From positions 10,546,285 to 10,610,284 of the forward strand of contig JAVMKO010000021.1 of the NCBI GenBank assembly GCA_032164245.1: a stretch of 64,000 bases of DNA, given 5' to 3'. Numbering within the stretch: position 1 is the stretch's first letter; the number at the start of each line of letters is the position of its first letter. The position numbers and the translations under genes are program-made. The notes beneath the pieces were generated by a model. It ran no database searches and was not told the origin of the DNA. It worked only from the letters and a program-made list of their open reading frames with translations. Shown one piece after another: positions 1 to 14,638 of this stretch. The DNA is from Sternotherus odoratus (Eukaryota > Chordata > Testudines > Kinosternidae).

Positions 1-1025
1 TCCGGCCAGCCCCACCGCGCGCTGGGCAGGGGCACTGCGGCCGGCTTTTGTCTTTGGATGCAGAGTCACGCGTAAGCCTGGCCCGTGCCGTCTCCAGACC
101 CAGACTGTCCTGACAAAGCAGTGGCTGCATCTCGGACCCCAGCTCTCCTCTCTGACCCGTGGACGGGACGTTGGTCACTGAAGTCGAAGGGGGGGACGGG
201 GCTCTGCCACTATCGACAATTCCCCCTATCAAGGCCCTTGGGAATGGACATTTTCCAGCGTTGGGCCCTTTAGCACCATAGGGAAAAGGCAGATTCTGGA
301 CCTGCCCTGGAACGTGACAGGCCGGGGAGGAGTTTAGGTCGGACTCTGGAGTCGCATGGCTTGACGCTGAGCCATCTCCCAGCTAGCGGAGAATCCTGGC
401 TTGAAGCCGGCTGTGCGGCAGGCGGAAGGACACCGTTCCATGGGGGCCCTGTTTGATCGGGCGCCACAACTAAGACACGGGCGTTAACGGCACCACTGCC
501 CCTTGTGTGAAATTCACCCCAGGCCAGCACAGGGGCGTAGGGCAGGCTCATCTGTGCAAGGGTAAATTCCATCCCCTAGTGAGCAACGCCCACTTGTGCA
601 ATACACAAAGGCACGGTGGGCTGGGCAAACACACGGGGAGGGAGGCGTTGCCGGTGCTCTCGCACGGCCCTCTTCAAAGGCCTTTGAGAGAAGAGCTGGC
701 TCTGCCCTTGATTTCGACGCCGCTTCTTGAGCAAGGAGAACCAGAGACCCCAGCGCAGCCAGGAAGCCAGCGGGATGGGCGTGGAGCCGGGGTGGGACAG
801 GGGAGATTTCACAGGTTTTGATGTTTTTTTGCAGCTAAGCTCGGAGCTGGACCGTGGGGAGGCTGGGCGGAGAGGGCAAAATAAACCCCCAAGCGGGAAG
901 GCCAGGGTGGGACAAGCAGCCCAGCCTGGGTAGCGGAAGAGGGGAGAGGAAACCCGCACCAGGGCCACAGCGGCCTGGGGGGGGACTGGAGGGGCGGGGG
1001 GGGGGGGGACGTATGGCAGCAGATA

Positions 1026-1145
1026 GGGTGACCAGATGTCCCGATTTTATAGGCAGTCCCAATTTTGGGGTCTTTTTCTTATATAAGCTCCTATTACCCC
1101 CCGCGACCCCCGCCCCGATTTTTCACACTCGTTGTCTGGTCACCC
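1026..1145. mobile_element. TA-flanked 120-bp MITE (Tc1/mariner-like), duplicate copy
   Basis: Terminal inverted repeats GGGTGACCAGA / TCTGGTCACCC are bounded by TA on both sides. The interior holds CCCGATTTT and the complementary GATTTTTCACA. The same element is at 12938-13057 and 38955-39074, with a deleted version at 37190-37265. TA target duplications point to a Tc1/mariner-type non-autonomous element; the family name is not known to me. Confidence 0.75.
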
Positions 1146-2582
1146 TAAGAAACAGCGAGTGCTTCGGGCAGGGAGCGGGGGAACGTTTCCTAGCTGGTTA
1201 CTTTGCTGTTGGAGCATCCCCCCCCGGGAGGAACCAGAATCCAGCCCAGACTCCCCTCCCAGTCCTGCCCCAGAGACCAGTGCAGGAGGGTGTCGCGTCC
1301 CCTCTCCCCCCTGGCCCAGTCCCAGTGCAGCTCTCCACCCCAGCCTTTGCTCTGATCTCTGCCCCCGCGGCCAGTCCGGTGCCTTCCCCCCCGCCCCCGG
1401 ATCCCACTCTTGGAGCGGTGCCTGGAGCAGGCAGTCTAAGCCCCCCACCCCGCCCCGCTCCGGTCAGGCGGAAGCCCAGGGCTGTTTGAACAATCCTCCG
1501 CCGCTTTGACATGAAAGGCAGCAGCTTACGGTCACGACTCGGGCCGCGCCGCGGACAGCCCCGGCGAGGGCACCCAGCGCAAACATCCGAGCGACCCGGC
1601 GCTGCCAACAATGGCCTGTTTAGCCAGGCCGGGATTAGGCGCTAAGACCCCGCCGGCCAGTACAAAGCACGGGGCCGTGGTTAAAAGCCGGGGGGCTGGG
1701 GACGCACATTCAAGTGCTCAGCACAGATAAGACACGGGCCAGTGCACCGCGGCCTCGGTGTCAGCAGAAACCCCAGCCTTGCCCGGGTCCCAACAGGGCT
1801 CCGTGCGGGACGGGGGGGTTGTTTGGAGGTGAGACGCTGAGGATCGGGGCAGGGGGCAAAGGGGGCAACCGCCCTGCCGCTGGGGTGACAAGGGCGTGGC
1901 TCGGGGGCACGCCTCGTGCTCTGCACAAGGGCCAGGCAGCTTGCCCCTGGGGAGATGAAGGGGTTAACTACAGGAGAGCTGGGGGGGGGGGGTCTAGGAA
2001 GCCCTAGGGCCCCCTCCGTATCTCTGGGGAAAAGCCCAGTGATGGGTGACGGGGCTGGGGCCATGGGGGACTTCCACAGGCGGCTGCGCCGTTCCCAACG
2101 GGCGGGGTGACAGACCGATCTGATTTCCACCGGTCTCACACCGCGGGGCCCAGGGCACCCCAGCTCCACAGCAGAAACCGCGGCCCCAAACCCCGCCCGA
2201 GGCATGGAAACAGGCCCCAGTCCTCACGAAGGAGCATCCCAGAGGGGAACAGGCCCGGGGGTCCCGGCATGTCGCCGGCGAGGGACTGGTCAGGGCCGAC
2301 GGTCCGTTGCCAGGCGAGGGCGAGGCCTGCACTATGAAGACGTTCCTTGGTGGCAGCTCCGTGAGGCCTCAGGGATCGCCCAAGCTCCCCGGGGTGCCAG
2401 GCCTCCCAGAGCCCTATGTCGTCCTGGGAGAGGCTGGTGGCCGGCTGGGGATCCTTGGGGGGGTCCCTTGGGGGTAACGACGGGGTCGGAGTCTGCTGCA
2501 GGGGCCTGTGGCTGGGTCCAGATCACACTCGGGGCGGTGGGAGGAACGGGCTCCCCGTGCCACGCGGAGCCGCCCGGCTGGC

Positions 2583-2726
2583 TCACTTCCGGCGCCGCAC
2601 GTCCTCCATGCCGACGCGGCCCCACACGCCCACCACGAAGGCCTCGATCTCACACTCGTTGGCCCCCCTGGCGATGCGGAAGTAGCCGCCCTCTCCCCAG
2701 TGCTTGCCCCAGGAGTTTGCAGCCAC
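2583..2726 (-). pseudogene. TINAGL1: Duplicate of TINAGL1 terminal exon
   Basis: Same 144-nt exon as 14495-14638, with intact acceptor and TGA, in the 5' copy of the 11.9 kb repeat. No exons 1-8 accompany this copy, so it cannot make TINAGL1 alone. It is either an assembly duplicate or a truncated gene copy. Confidence 0.9.
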
Positions 2727-2764
2727 CTGTAGGGAGGCCAGAAAAAGAGGTTAAAAGATGTTAG

Positions 2765-3215
2765 CGGCCAAGTCTGTGTGTATTACATGTGTACAGGCAC
2801 ACAGACAGACGGACGCACACACAGACAGACACACCCACCGACAGACACACACACACAGACACACGCACACACAGACAGACACACACACAGACAGACCTCC
2901 CCCCCCCACAGATCCAGTCAGACACACACACAGATCCAGACAGTCAGACACACACACAGATAGCCGGACGCACACACAGACACACCCACTGACAGACACA
3001 CACACACACACAGCCAGCCGCACGCACACAGCCAGCCAGACGCACACACAGACAGACACACACAGACAGCTGCACACGCACAGACACACATATACACATA
3101 CACACACCATCAAGACAGCCACAGCCACACACACACACACACCCCATCAGACAGCCGCACACACACACACAACGTCAGACAGCCGCACACACACACACAG
3201 CAGGGCCCTGGAAAG
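2765..3215. repeat. CA/CAGA microsatellite, duplicate copy
   Basis: About 450 bp of imperfect CACACAGACAGACA in the last TINAGL1 intron. It is repeated without length change at 14677-15127. Confidence 0.95.
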
Positions 3216-3339
3216 CACCCCATCCTTTCCCTGGTTCTGACCCAAATTTCGGTTCCCGTCTCCGGTTCTCCGCCAGCCGCAGACCGTGGCAGCTGGGACT
3301 CGCCCGCCTGTCCTGGGGAGACCCGCAGCCCCGTCACAC

Positions 3340-3370
3340 CCGCTGAATAAAGCTGCTGATTCCTGAGCCT
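3340..3370 (+). terminator. Plus-strand AATAAA context (weak candidate), also at 15252-15282
   Basis: GCTGAATAAAGCTGCTGATT resembles a retroelement or mRNA 3' end on the strand opposite TINAGL1. No plus-strand coding exon was recognised upstream, so it may be part of an old retroposon. Confidence 0.2.
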
Positions 3371-3566
3371 CGGGGGGCTTCCAGTGCCCCAGGACACGAC
3401 AAACCTCCCTGCCCACGGGGGAGCTCTGCAGCCATCCTCAGGACGTGCTCAGGGCACGTGGCCTGGGAGGCGGTTTGAAGCCTGGACACTAACCCGCCCA
3501 CCACTCTCCCCCCTCCCCGGGCAGCCCCCAGCACAGGGGGGGCTCCATCGCCAGCGCACCACTCAC

Positions 3567-3612
3567 CCAGTACTTCTGAGTCTGCCCCTGGGGCGTCCTC
3601 TCTTCTCCCCAC
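3567..3612 (-). pseudogene. TINAGL1: Duplicate of TINAGL1 exon 10
   Basis: Same as 15479-15524, with both splice sites intact. It belongs to the truncated upstream copy. Confidence 0.9.
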
Positions 3613-4447
3613 CTGCGGCAGGATGGAAAGGACCAGAGGGTTAGAGGCAGGGGGGGGGGGGGCTGGTTCTGGCTCACAGCGCCGGCCCCAGCGGCTCCAG
3701 CCCCTCAACCCTAGATCCAGGGGCCAAGCTCCGGCGCTTTTCTCCCCCACAGGGCAGATGGAGAGAAGAGGAGGGGGAAGGAGCCCCCTGCTCCTCACTT
3801 GCCTGCCCGGGGCTTGCTGGGGTGTGTGTGTGTGTGTGGGGGGGGGGTGTCAGGTTTTTCCTTCAGTCCCCAGCCAGGCTGTTGCCCGCGCGGGACTGTT
3901 TTGCTCCTGGTGTTGGAACAGGTAACCACGGCGACACTCGGTTTGCTGTCCGTTCACCGGTTCGGGTAGCAGGCCGGAGGGGTCCAGGGGCCGGGGTTTG
4001 TTTAGCTTTGCCGGTTTCCTGGCTTGCGGAGATGGCCCGGAGCCCCGAGGTCCCGGCCAAGGGCCAAGCTCGCTCCTGGAGCCCAGCCCAGCAGAGGTCG
4101 CAGTGGGGAGGGATGGGAGAGCCAGGAACAGAAGGGGGCACATGCTTCCCCCGCACAGCTCAGCCGGTGCCCCTCGTTCCCACCCCACAGCCCGACTAGC
4201 CAAGCCCCAGGCTCAACCCCACTCCAGCCCCAGCCCACAGCCTACCGGCTACTCCTGCGGCCAAGTGTGCCAATGCACCTCAACCCCCTTGCTGCTCCTG
4301 GCCTGTCTCTGCCCCAGCCGATACAGGTACCTGAGCCTCCGTCACTCTGTCTGCTCCACAGAGGAAGGGGCTGCACGAAGCCTTCCTGACCTTGGGTCTC
4401 TCATGCCCCCTTAGTGCAGCAGTTGCCTTTATCCAGCTCAGGCAGGC

Positions 4448-5078
4448 TGTGACGGAGTAGGAATACTGTGTGCGTGCCTCAGTTTCCCCTATGCATTTCT
4501 TAAGTATCTATGGGAAGGAATAGGGGCTGACACTGGAAGCAAGTAGGCAACGCCCCCTCCCCTCTCAAGGTGTGCATCCCTGATGCTGTAATCTGACCCC
4601 AGGTGGGGGAGGGAGGTCACCTGACCCGGCTGAGCCAGGGGGGGCTGGAGAGGGGGTTGGGAAGTTGAGTTGGCTGGAGTCAGGCAGGGAGGCAGAGAAG
4701 CTATCTCGCTCTCGGGCCCCCAAAATGGATCCAGCTGAGGGCTCACGCTCGCTGTATGGTCTGGGTTAGACCAGATAGAAGTCATTGAATAAACCTCTGT
4801 TTTACTGGCTGCCGGAGAGTCACGTCTGACTGTGGATTTGGGTTGCAGAATCCACGGGCTCCCTCAGGACCCCACCCAGGCGGGCTCGATGGGGGAAGAG
4901 CACGGAGGGGCAGAAGGTGCTGAATGCTCCGAGGTCAGACCCAGGAAGGTGGAAGTGGGGACCCGTGAAGCTCCTAGCCTTGGAAACAGGCTGTGTACGG
5001 AGAAGGGGCCCTTCACCCGAAGTCCGGTCTGGCTTCCTAGGGAGCGGTTCCAGACCATCGCCCGGGCGCTCAGTGACA
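4448..5078 (+). mobile_element. Solo LTR, family A (duplicate copy)
   Basis: Starts TGTGACGGAGTAGG and ends CTCAGTGACA (TG...CA, inverted TGTGAC/GTGACA tips). It has an ATTGAATAAACC polyadenylation block about two thirds along. The same family occurs at 16360-16990, 58425-59114, 52197-52706 (truncated) and 8412-8480 (inverted fragment). No gag/pol/env reading frame is present beside it. Confidence 0.75.
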
Positions 5079-5581
5079 CAGGCACTGAGCGCCACGGTGC
5101 TGTGCACCCCCCACGCCGGCTGAAGGAGCGGAGCGGCTCAGTGCTCTCGGGAAACCGGACTGGCTTTGGTCGAGGGTCTAGCTGGCCCACCCCAGCACCC
5201 TTTGGGCCCCGCTGCCCGGCCTGCTTGCAAGAAACCAGCCAGATAAGGGCAGACACGGCTGGAAAGGGACCGGGACCATTTCCAAGCTCCCCAGCTCCGG
5301 GGGCCAAGTCACCCCGTGGCAGCAGCACGTCTGCCCAACCCCGAGCCAAGCGGGTTGCGGGCCCAGGAAGCGGGTAAGCCGGGGCAGCTCCCCAGGGGTG
5401 GGAGCACAGAGGGCTGCCGGGAAGCGCCCCCAGCAGATGGCGGAGGGTGACATGCTATTCTGGGCTCCACCTGTTGACCTAGATCAGACCCTCCTAGAAA
5501 CAGGACAGTCCACCATCCCTAGGGCTTGTTCTGCATCTCGGGTGCCTGCTTCGCAGCTTCACCACCCTCCCTGGAAGGTCT

Positions 5582-5770
5582 GCAGCTAAGGAACCGGGAG
5601 AGCTGGGTTTGATACGACAGCCTCCCTGTGCGTGGGACACGTCCCGTAGCCTCTCAGTGCCTCGGTTCCCCACCTGTGAAATGGGGGCATCATCCTGCCT
5701 TTGTCTGCTTGGACCGGCTGCGCCTGGGCAGCTCAGTGCTCCTGCAGCAGAAACGATAAATACCAGCCTC
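5582..5770 (+). repeat. MIR-like SINE fragment, duplicate copy
   Basis: GAGAGCTGGGTTTGATACGA, then CTCTCAGTGCCTCGGTTCCC and CTGTGAAATGGGGGCATCAT follow the order of a MIR core-SINE. The second copy is at 17494-17682. Confidence 0.45.
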
Positions 5771-7095
5771 TCCTGACCCCCCCACGCTACCCTCCTTCAG
5801 GCCAGCCCCTCACCCCTGCTCCAACCCCGCCGCCACACCCTTGATAACTGCTCACCCCGCCTGGTGTCGGACAGGCTGAGCCGGCTGCATCCCCGTCTCC
5901 TGGCCATGCTAGGCAGGCTGGGCTGCTGTCCCCTCCCCGGTCCGAACCCAGCCCATTTGCCAGGGCCTTTCCCGGACGGAGGTGCCTGCCCAGAAAGCAG
6001 GGCTGCCGGGGGAGCTCGGCTGGCTAGCAGCAGTAGTGGGTGTCCCAGTGTGAGCCCCATCACCAGGGGGGCGCTGTAGACAGCCGGCCAGCCGGCCTCC
6101 AGTGCGGTTCGCCTGATCTCGGCGTCCCCCGGGCGGCTGGAGCGCTGCAAACCTGGGGTTCGACCCACTCCTCTCTGCGTGACTCACCGCAGGCTGGGCC
6201 CCGCTTCCCCCTCCTCCCCGCGCTTCCTCTCCAGCCCGAGGAAGGGGAACTCCCTTCCTCCACCGCAGGGAAAACGTCTTCCCAGCCCGGGGGAGCAGCT
6301 CCTAGAACAGACTCAGCGGAGAGCGCGGGCGGGGCCGGGAGTCTGCTCTTCCACCCCGCAGAGCTCTCGGGGGAGGGGGGGGGGAGCAGGGGGTCTGCGG
6401 ATCGGGGTTGAGGGGCACCAGCAGAGTGACCTGCGGGGGCCCCAGGATGGGAATAGCAGAGGGCAGGGCAGGTTGGTCCAACTATTCCAGCCTCTGCCAG
6501 GCTCCTGCTCTCACGAGAACTGAACCCACCCGGTGTTTTCCTTAAAGCAAAGGAAACGTCTTTGTTTCTCCTCTTTGCTTGACTTGGCCCAGCGGGCACT
6601 GGGGGGACAGGAGGGGGGACAAGCTGCTGGAAACACCAGGCTGCAATTCGTCCTGAGGCTACAAGCGCTGGCTCACACGTCCCGTGGGCTGGGTGGCCCG
6701 GGGGATTGGGCAGGCTGGCTCAGGCAGGGGGTCTCTTGGGAGGCTGGTCTGTCATGCAGCCCCCTGCCCCGCAGAGTCCAGGGGCTCCCGGAGACGAGCT
6801 GCCCGCCAGAGGAAAAGCTCTTAACCTCCTCCCCCCCCAGGGGAGTGGCCCTGTCTGGCTGCCATCCTTCCTCCGGCCCCTGCCCTCCCCGCAGCAGGGC
6901 CCCACAACGTGCTCTGGTTCCTCATTCCAGGGCGGGCGCCGGCCTGGCACGCGGTCAGTGCCACTCACCACTGCCCCCCCCTCCGAATACACAGCGCCCT
7001 GCCCCTTCAGCAGACAGCCCAGTGCCTCAGGGCGACGGCTCCCCCCAGTACAGCCAGCCAGCCAACAGCCTCCCACCACCACCCCCCTCGCGCTG

Positions 7096-7778
7096 GCCTC
7101 AGCGTGCACCCCCGCACACCCACACCCCCGCACCCGTCCACCCCCGCACCCACACCCGTCCACCCCCGCACCCCCGCACCCGTCCACCCCCGCACCCACA
7201 CCCGTCCACCCCCACACCCCCGCACCCGTCCACCCCCGCACCCACACCCGTCCACCCCCGCACCCCCGCACCCGTCCACCCCCGCACCCACACCCGTCCA
7301 CACCCGCACCCCCGCACCCGTCCACCCCCGCACCCACACCCGTCCACCCCCGCACACCCGCACCCACACCCGTCCACCCCCGCACCCACACCCGTCCACC
7401 CCCGCACCCCCGCACCCGTCCACCCCCGCACCCACACCCGTCCACACCCGCACCCCCGCACCCGTCCACCCCCGCACCCACACCCGTCCACACCCGCACA
7501 CCCGCACCCACACCCGTCCACACCCGCACCCATCCACCCCCACCCCCACACTCGTCCACACCCGCACCCGTCCACCCCCACACCCGTCCACACCTGCACC
7601 CGTCCACCCCCACCCCCACCCCCACACCCCCGCACCCGTCCACCCCCGCACCCACACCCGTCCACCCCCGCACCCGTCCACCCCCGCACCCACACCCGTC
7701 CACACCCGTCCACACCTGCACCCGTCCACCCCCGCACCCACACCCGTCCACACCCGCACGCACACCCGCACACCACCC
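7096..7778. repeat. C-rich minisatellite, duplicate copy
   Basis: About 680 bp built from CACCCCCGCACCCACACCCG and GTCCA blocks in a higher-order arrangement. It makes spurious long ORFs ([17 protein letters not shown]) in several frames. The repeat sits about 140 bp from exon 9 in both copies. Confidence 0.95.
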
Positions 7779-7919
7779 GGGGCTTGGAAACGCCTGACCC
7801 AACAGCCCGCTAATTCCAACAGCCGTCCACACCCCCATTTCCACACACAACCCGATTCCTTTTCAAACACGCACCTAACCCTGCCCTATACCACGCGGGC
7901 CCAGACACCCCCCCCTTAC

Positions 7920-8043
7920 CCTGTGATTTTCACGGAGTGGGTGCCGTGTCTCCGGTGGTGCTCCGGCTTCCCAGCCATCACCGGCGTGTGCCGATAGACC
8001 CCGCTCTTGTACACGAAGAAATCCTCATGAACCTCCAGGATGG
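7920..8043 (-). pseudogene. TINAGL1: Duplicate of TINAGL1 exon 9
   Basis: Same as 19832-19955, with both splice sites intact. It lies 168 bp from the 200-N gap; the preceding exon (21211-21256 in the full gene) is missing on this side. Confidence 0.9.
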
Positions 8044-8211
8044 CTGTAGACGGGGAGGAAAGAGCAGGGTCACCCCAGGGCGAGGGGACAGTGACACATC
8101 TGGTGTGCGGGGCCCATGCTGCCCCCTTCGAGACAGATTTCTTTCCCGGGGGATGCCCCTCTATCTTCTGGTGTTGGTAGCTAAGTGACCTGGGTGGAGG
8201 GAGCTTGTGGG

Positions 8212-8411
8212 NNNNNNNNNNNNNNNNNNNNNNNNNNNNNNNNNNNNNNNNNNNNNNNNNNNNNNNNNNNNNNNNNNNNNNNNNNNNNNNNNNNNNNNNN
8301 NNNNNNNNNNNNNNNNNNNNNNNNNNNNNNNNNNNNNNNNNNNNNNNNNNNNNNNNNNNNNNNNNNNNNNNNNNNNNNNNNNNNNNNNNNNNNNNNNNNN
8401 NNNNNNNNNNN
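8212..8411. other. Assembly gap of 200 N
   Basis: Exactly 200 N bases, a round size typical of scaffolding placeholders and not a measured length. The left contig ends in TINAGL1 intron sequence; the right contig starts inside an inverted LTR fragment. Confidence 0.99.
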
Positions 8412-8480
8412 CTTCACATAGACGCTCAAGAAATGCATAGGGGAAACTGAGGCGCACACAGAGTATTTCTTACTGTCACA
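8412..8480 (-). mobile_element. Inverted fragment of LTR family A at the gap edge
   Basis: Reverse complement starts TGTGACAGTAAGAAATACTC and goes on with CCTCAGTTTCCCCTATGCAT, matching the 5' end of the 4448 LTR. It is cut by the N gap, so the rest of this LTR is unassembled or lost. Confidence 0.8.
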
Positions 8481-8519
8481 CATGGCAGTACACCTGTAAA
8501 TCCCCACTTTGCCCCCCCA

Positions 8520-11845
<3,326 letters not shown>

Positions 11846-11890
11846 TTCAATACATTTATGTACAAATAATAAAAAGCACAATAAATACAC
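11846..11890 (-). terminator. Candidate TINAGL1 polyadenylation region
   Basis: Read on the minus strand this is an AU-rich tail with a CATAAA variant signal (plus-strand tttatg, 11855-11860), about 2.6 kb past the stop codon. It is the first AU-rich stretch downstream. The plus strand has two AATAAA hexamers here (11868 and 11880), so the direction is uncertain. Confidence 0.3.
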
Positions 11891-11912
11891 ACGACTCTTA
11901 CAACACAACCCC

Positions 11913-14494
11913 TCCGGCCAGCCCCACCGCGCGCTGGGCAGGGGCACTGCGGCCGGCTTTTGTCTTTGGATGCAGAGTCACGCGTAAGCCTGGCCCGTGC
12001 CGTCTCCAGACCCAGACTGTCCTGACAAAGCAGTGGCTGCATCTCGGACCCCAGCTCTCCTCTCTGACCCGTGGACGGGACGTTGGTCACTGAAGTCGAA
12101 GGGGGGGACGGGGCTCTGCCACTATCGACAATTCCCCCTATCAAGGCCCTTGGGAATGGACATTTTCCAGCGTTGGGCCCTTTAGCACCATAGGGAAAAG
12201 GCAGATTCTGGACCTGCCCTGGAACGTGACAGGCCGGGGAGGAGTTTAGGTCGGACTCTGGAGTCGCATGGCTTGACGCTGAGCCATCTCCCAGCTAGCG
12301 GAGAATCCTGGCTTGAAGCCGGCTGTGCGGCAGGCGGAAGGACACCGTTCCATGGGGGCCCTGTTTGATCGGGCGCCACAACTAAGACACGGGCGTTAAC
12401 GGCACCACTGCCCCTTGTGTGAAATTCACCCCAGGCCAGCACAGGGGCGTAGGGCAGGCTCATCTGTGCAAGGGTAAATTCCATCCCCTAGTGAGCAACG
12501 CCCACTTGTGCAATACACAAAGGCACGGTGGGCTGGGCAAACACACGGGGAGGGAGGCGTTGCCGGTGCTCTCGCACGGCCCTCTTCAAAGGCCTTTGAG
12601 AGAAGAGCTGGCTCTGCCCTTGATTTCGACGCCGCTTCTTGAGCAAGGAGAACCAGAGACCCCAGCGCAGCCAGGAAGCCAGCGGGATGGGCGTGGAGCC
12701 GGGGTGGGACAGGGGAGATTTCACAGGTTTTGATGTTTTTTTGCAGCTAAGCTCGGAGCTGGACCGTGGGGAGGCTGGGCGGAGAGGGCAAAATAAACCC
12801 CCAAGCGGGAAGGCCAGGGTGGGACAAGCAGCCCAGCCTGGGTAGCGGAAGAGGGGAGAGGAAACCCGCACCAGGGCCACAGCGGCCTGGGGGGGGACTG
12901 GAGGGGCGGGGGGGGGGGGGACGTATGGCAGCAGATAGGGTGACCAGATGTCCCGATTTTATAGGCAGTCCCAATTTTGGGGTCTTTTTCTTATATAAGC
13001 TCCTATTACCCCCCGCGACCCCCGCCCCGATTTTTCACACTCGTTGTCTGGTCACCCTAAGAAACAGCGAGTGCTTCGGGCAGGGAGCGGGGGAACGTTT
13101 CCTAGCTGGTTACTTTGCTGTTGGAGCATCCCCCCCCGGGAGGAACCAGAATCCAGCCCAGACTCCCCTCCCAGTCCTGCCCCAGAGACCAGTGCAGGAG
13201 GGTGTCGCGTCCCCTCTCCCCCCTGGCCCAGTCCCAGTGCAGCTCTCCACCCCAGCCTTTGCTCTGATCTCTGCCCCCGCGGCCAGTCCGGTGCCTTCCC
13301 CCCCGCCCCCGGATCCCACTCTTGGAGCGGTGCCTGGAGCAGGCAGTCTAAGCCCCCCACCCCGCCCCGCTCCGGTCAGGCGGAAGCCCAGGGCTGTTTG
13401 AACAATCCTCCGCCGCTTTGACATGAAAGGCAGCAGCTTACGGTCACGACTCGGGCCGCGCCGCGGACAGCCCCGGCGAGGGCACCCAGCGCAAACATCC
13501 GAGCGACCCGGCGCTGCCAACAATGGCCTGTTTAGCCAGGCCGGGATTAGGCGCTAAGACCCCGCCGGCCAGTACAAAGCACGGGGCCGTGGTTAAAAGC
13601 CGGGGGGCTGGGGACGCACATTCAAGTGCTCAGCACAGATAAGACACGGGCCAGTGCACCGCGGCCTCGGTGTCAGCAGAAACCCCAGCCTTGCCCGGGT
13701 CCCAACAGGGCTCCGTGCGGGACGGGGGGGTTGTTTGGAGGTGAGACGCTGAGGATCGGGGCAGGGGGCAAAGGGGGCAACCGCCCTGCCGCTGGGGTGA
13801 CAAGGGCGTGGCTCGGGGGCACGCCTCGTGCTCTGCACAAGGGCCAGGCAGCTTGCCCCTGGGGAGATGAAGGGGTTAACTACAGGAGAGCTGGGGGGGG
13901 GGGGTCTAGGAAGCCCTAGGGCCCCCTCCGTATCTCTGGGGAAAAGCCCAGTGATGGGTGACGGGGCTGGGGCCATGGGGGACTTCCACAGGCGGCTGCG
14001 CCGTTCCCAACGGGCGGGGTGACAGACCGATCTGATTTCCACCGGTCTCACACCGCGGGGCCCAGGGCACCCCAGCTCCACAGCAGAAACCGCGGCCCCA
14101 AACCCCGCCCGAGGCATGGAAACAGGCCCCAGTCCTCACGAAGGAGCATCCCAGAGGGGAACAGGCCCGGGGGTCCCGGCATGTCGCCGGCGAGGGACTG
14201 GTCAGGGCCGACGGTCCGTTGCCAGGCGAGGGCGAGGCCTGCACTATGAAGACGTTCCTTGGTGGCAGCTCCGTGAGGCCTCAGGGATCGCCCAAGCTCC
14301 CCGGGGTGCCAGGCCTCCCAGAGCCCTATGTCGTCCTGGGAGAGGCTGGTGGCCGGCTGGGGATCCTTGGGGGGGTCCCTTGGGGGTAACGACGGGGTCG
14401 GAGTCTGCTGCAGGGGCCTGTGGCTGGGTCCAGATCACACTCGGGGCGGTGGGAGGAACGGGCTCCCCGTGCCACGCGGAGCCGCCCGGCTGGC
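11913..14494 (-). other. TINAGL1 3' UTR / downstream flank (second copy)
   Basis: There is no coding evidence. It is GC-rich with long G tracts and a TA-flanked MITE at 12938-13057. It is repeated without indels at 1-2582. If the 11855 signal is used this is 3' UTR. Confidence 0.4.
12938..13057. mobile_element. TA-flanked 120-bp MITE
   Basis: Copy of 1026-1145 in the second duplication unit, downstream of the TINAGL1 stop. Confidence 0.75.
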
Positions 14495-14638
14495 TCACTT
14501 CCGGCGCCGCACGTCCTCCATGCCGACGCGGCCCCACACGCCCACCACGAAGGCCTCGATCTCACACTCGTTGGCCCCCCTGGCGATGCGGAAGTAGCCG
14601 CCCTCTCCCCAGTGCTTGCCCCAGGAGTTTGCAGCCAC
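14495..14638 (-). CDS. TINAGL1: TINAGL1 coding exon 11 (terminal, stop codon)
   Basis: 144 nt, residues 420-466 and TGA at 14495-14497. Acceptor CTCCCTACAG. It encodes [20 protein letters not shown] and the family-specific C-terminus [15 protein letters not shown]. Asn-423 is the catalytic Asn equivalent. It is duplicated at 2583-2726. Confidence 0.96.
   Translation of the reverse strand: MAANSWGKHWGEGGYFRIARGANECEIEAFVVGVWGRVGMEDVRRRK

Larger units (their letters stand above)
1..8211. repeat. First copy of an 11,912-bp-offset direct duplication
   Basis: Every position examined matches 11913-20123 at a constant offset of 11912. This includes homopolymer G tracts, a 450-bp CA/CAGA microsatellite (2765 vs 14677) and a 680-bp minisatellite (7096 vs 19008), and all translated reading frames are the same. 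No indel was seen over 8.2 kb. The copy ends exactly at the N gap; its left edge is outside the window. Confidence 0.97.

Noticed and set aside
6533..7850. Long Pro/His/Thr-rich and Gly/Val/Trp-rich frames on both strands
   Set aside because: They come from the C-rich minisatellite 7096-7778; the same occurs at 18445-19762. No splice-consistent gene structure.
2583..8043. A second TINAGL1 paralogue
   Set aside because: Only exons 9-11 are present, with no divergence from the full gene and an adjacent assembly gap; better explained as a duplicate of the same locus.
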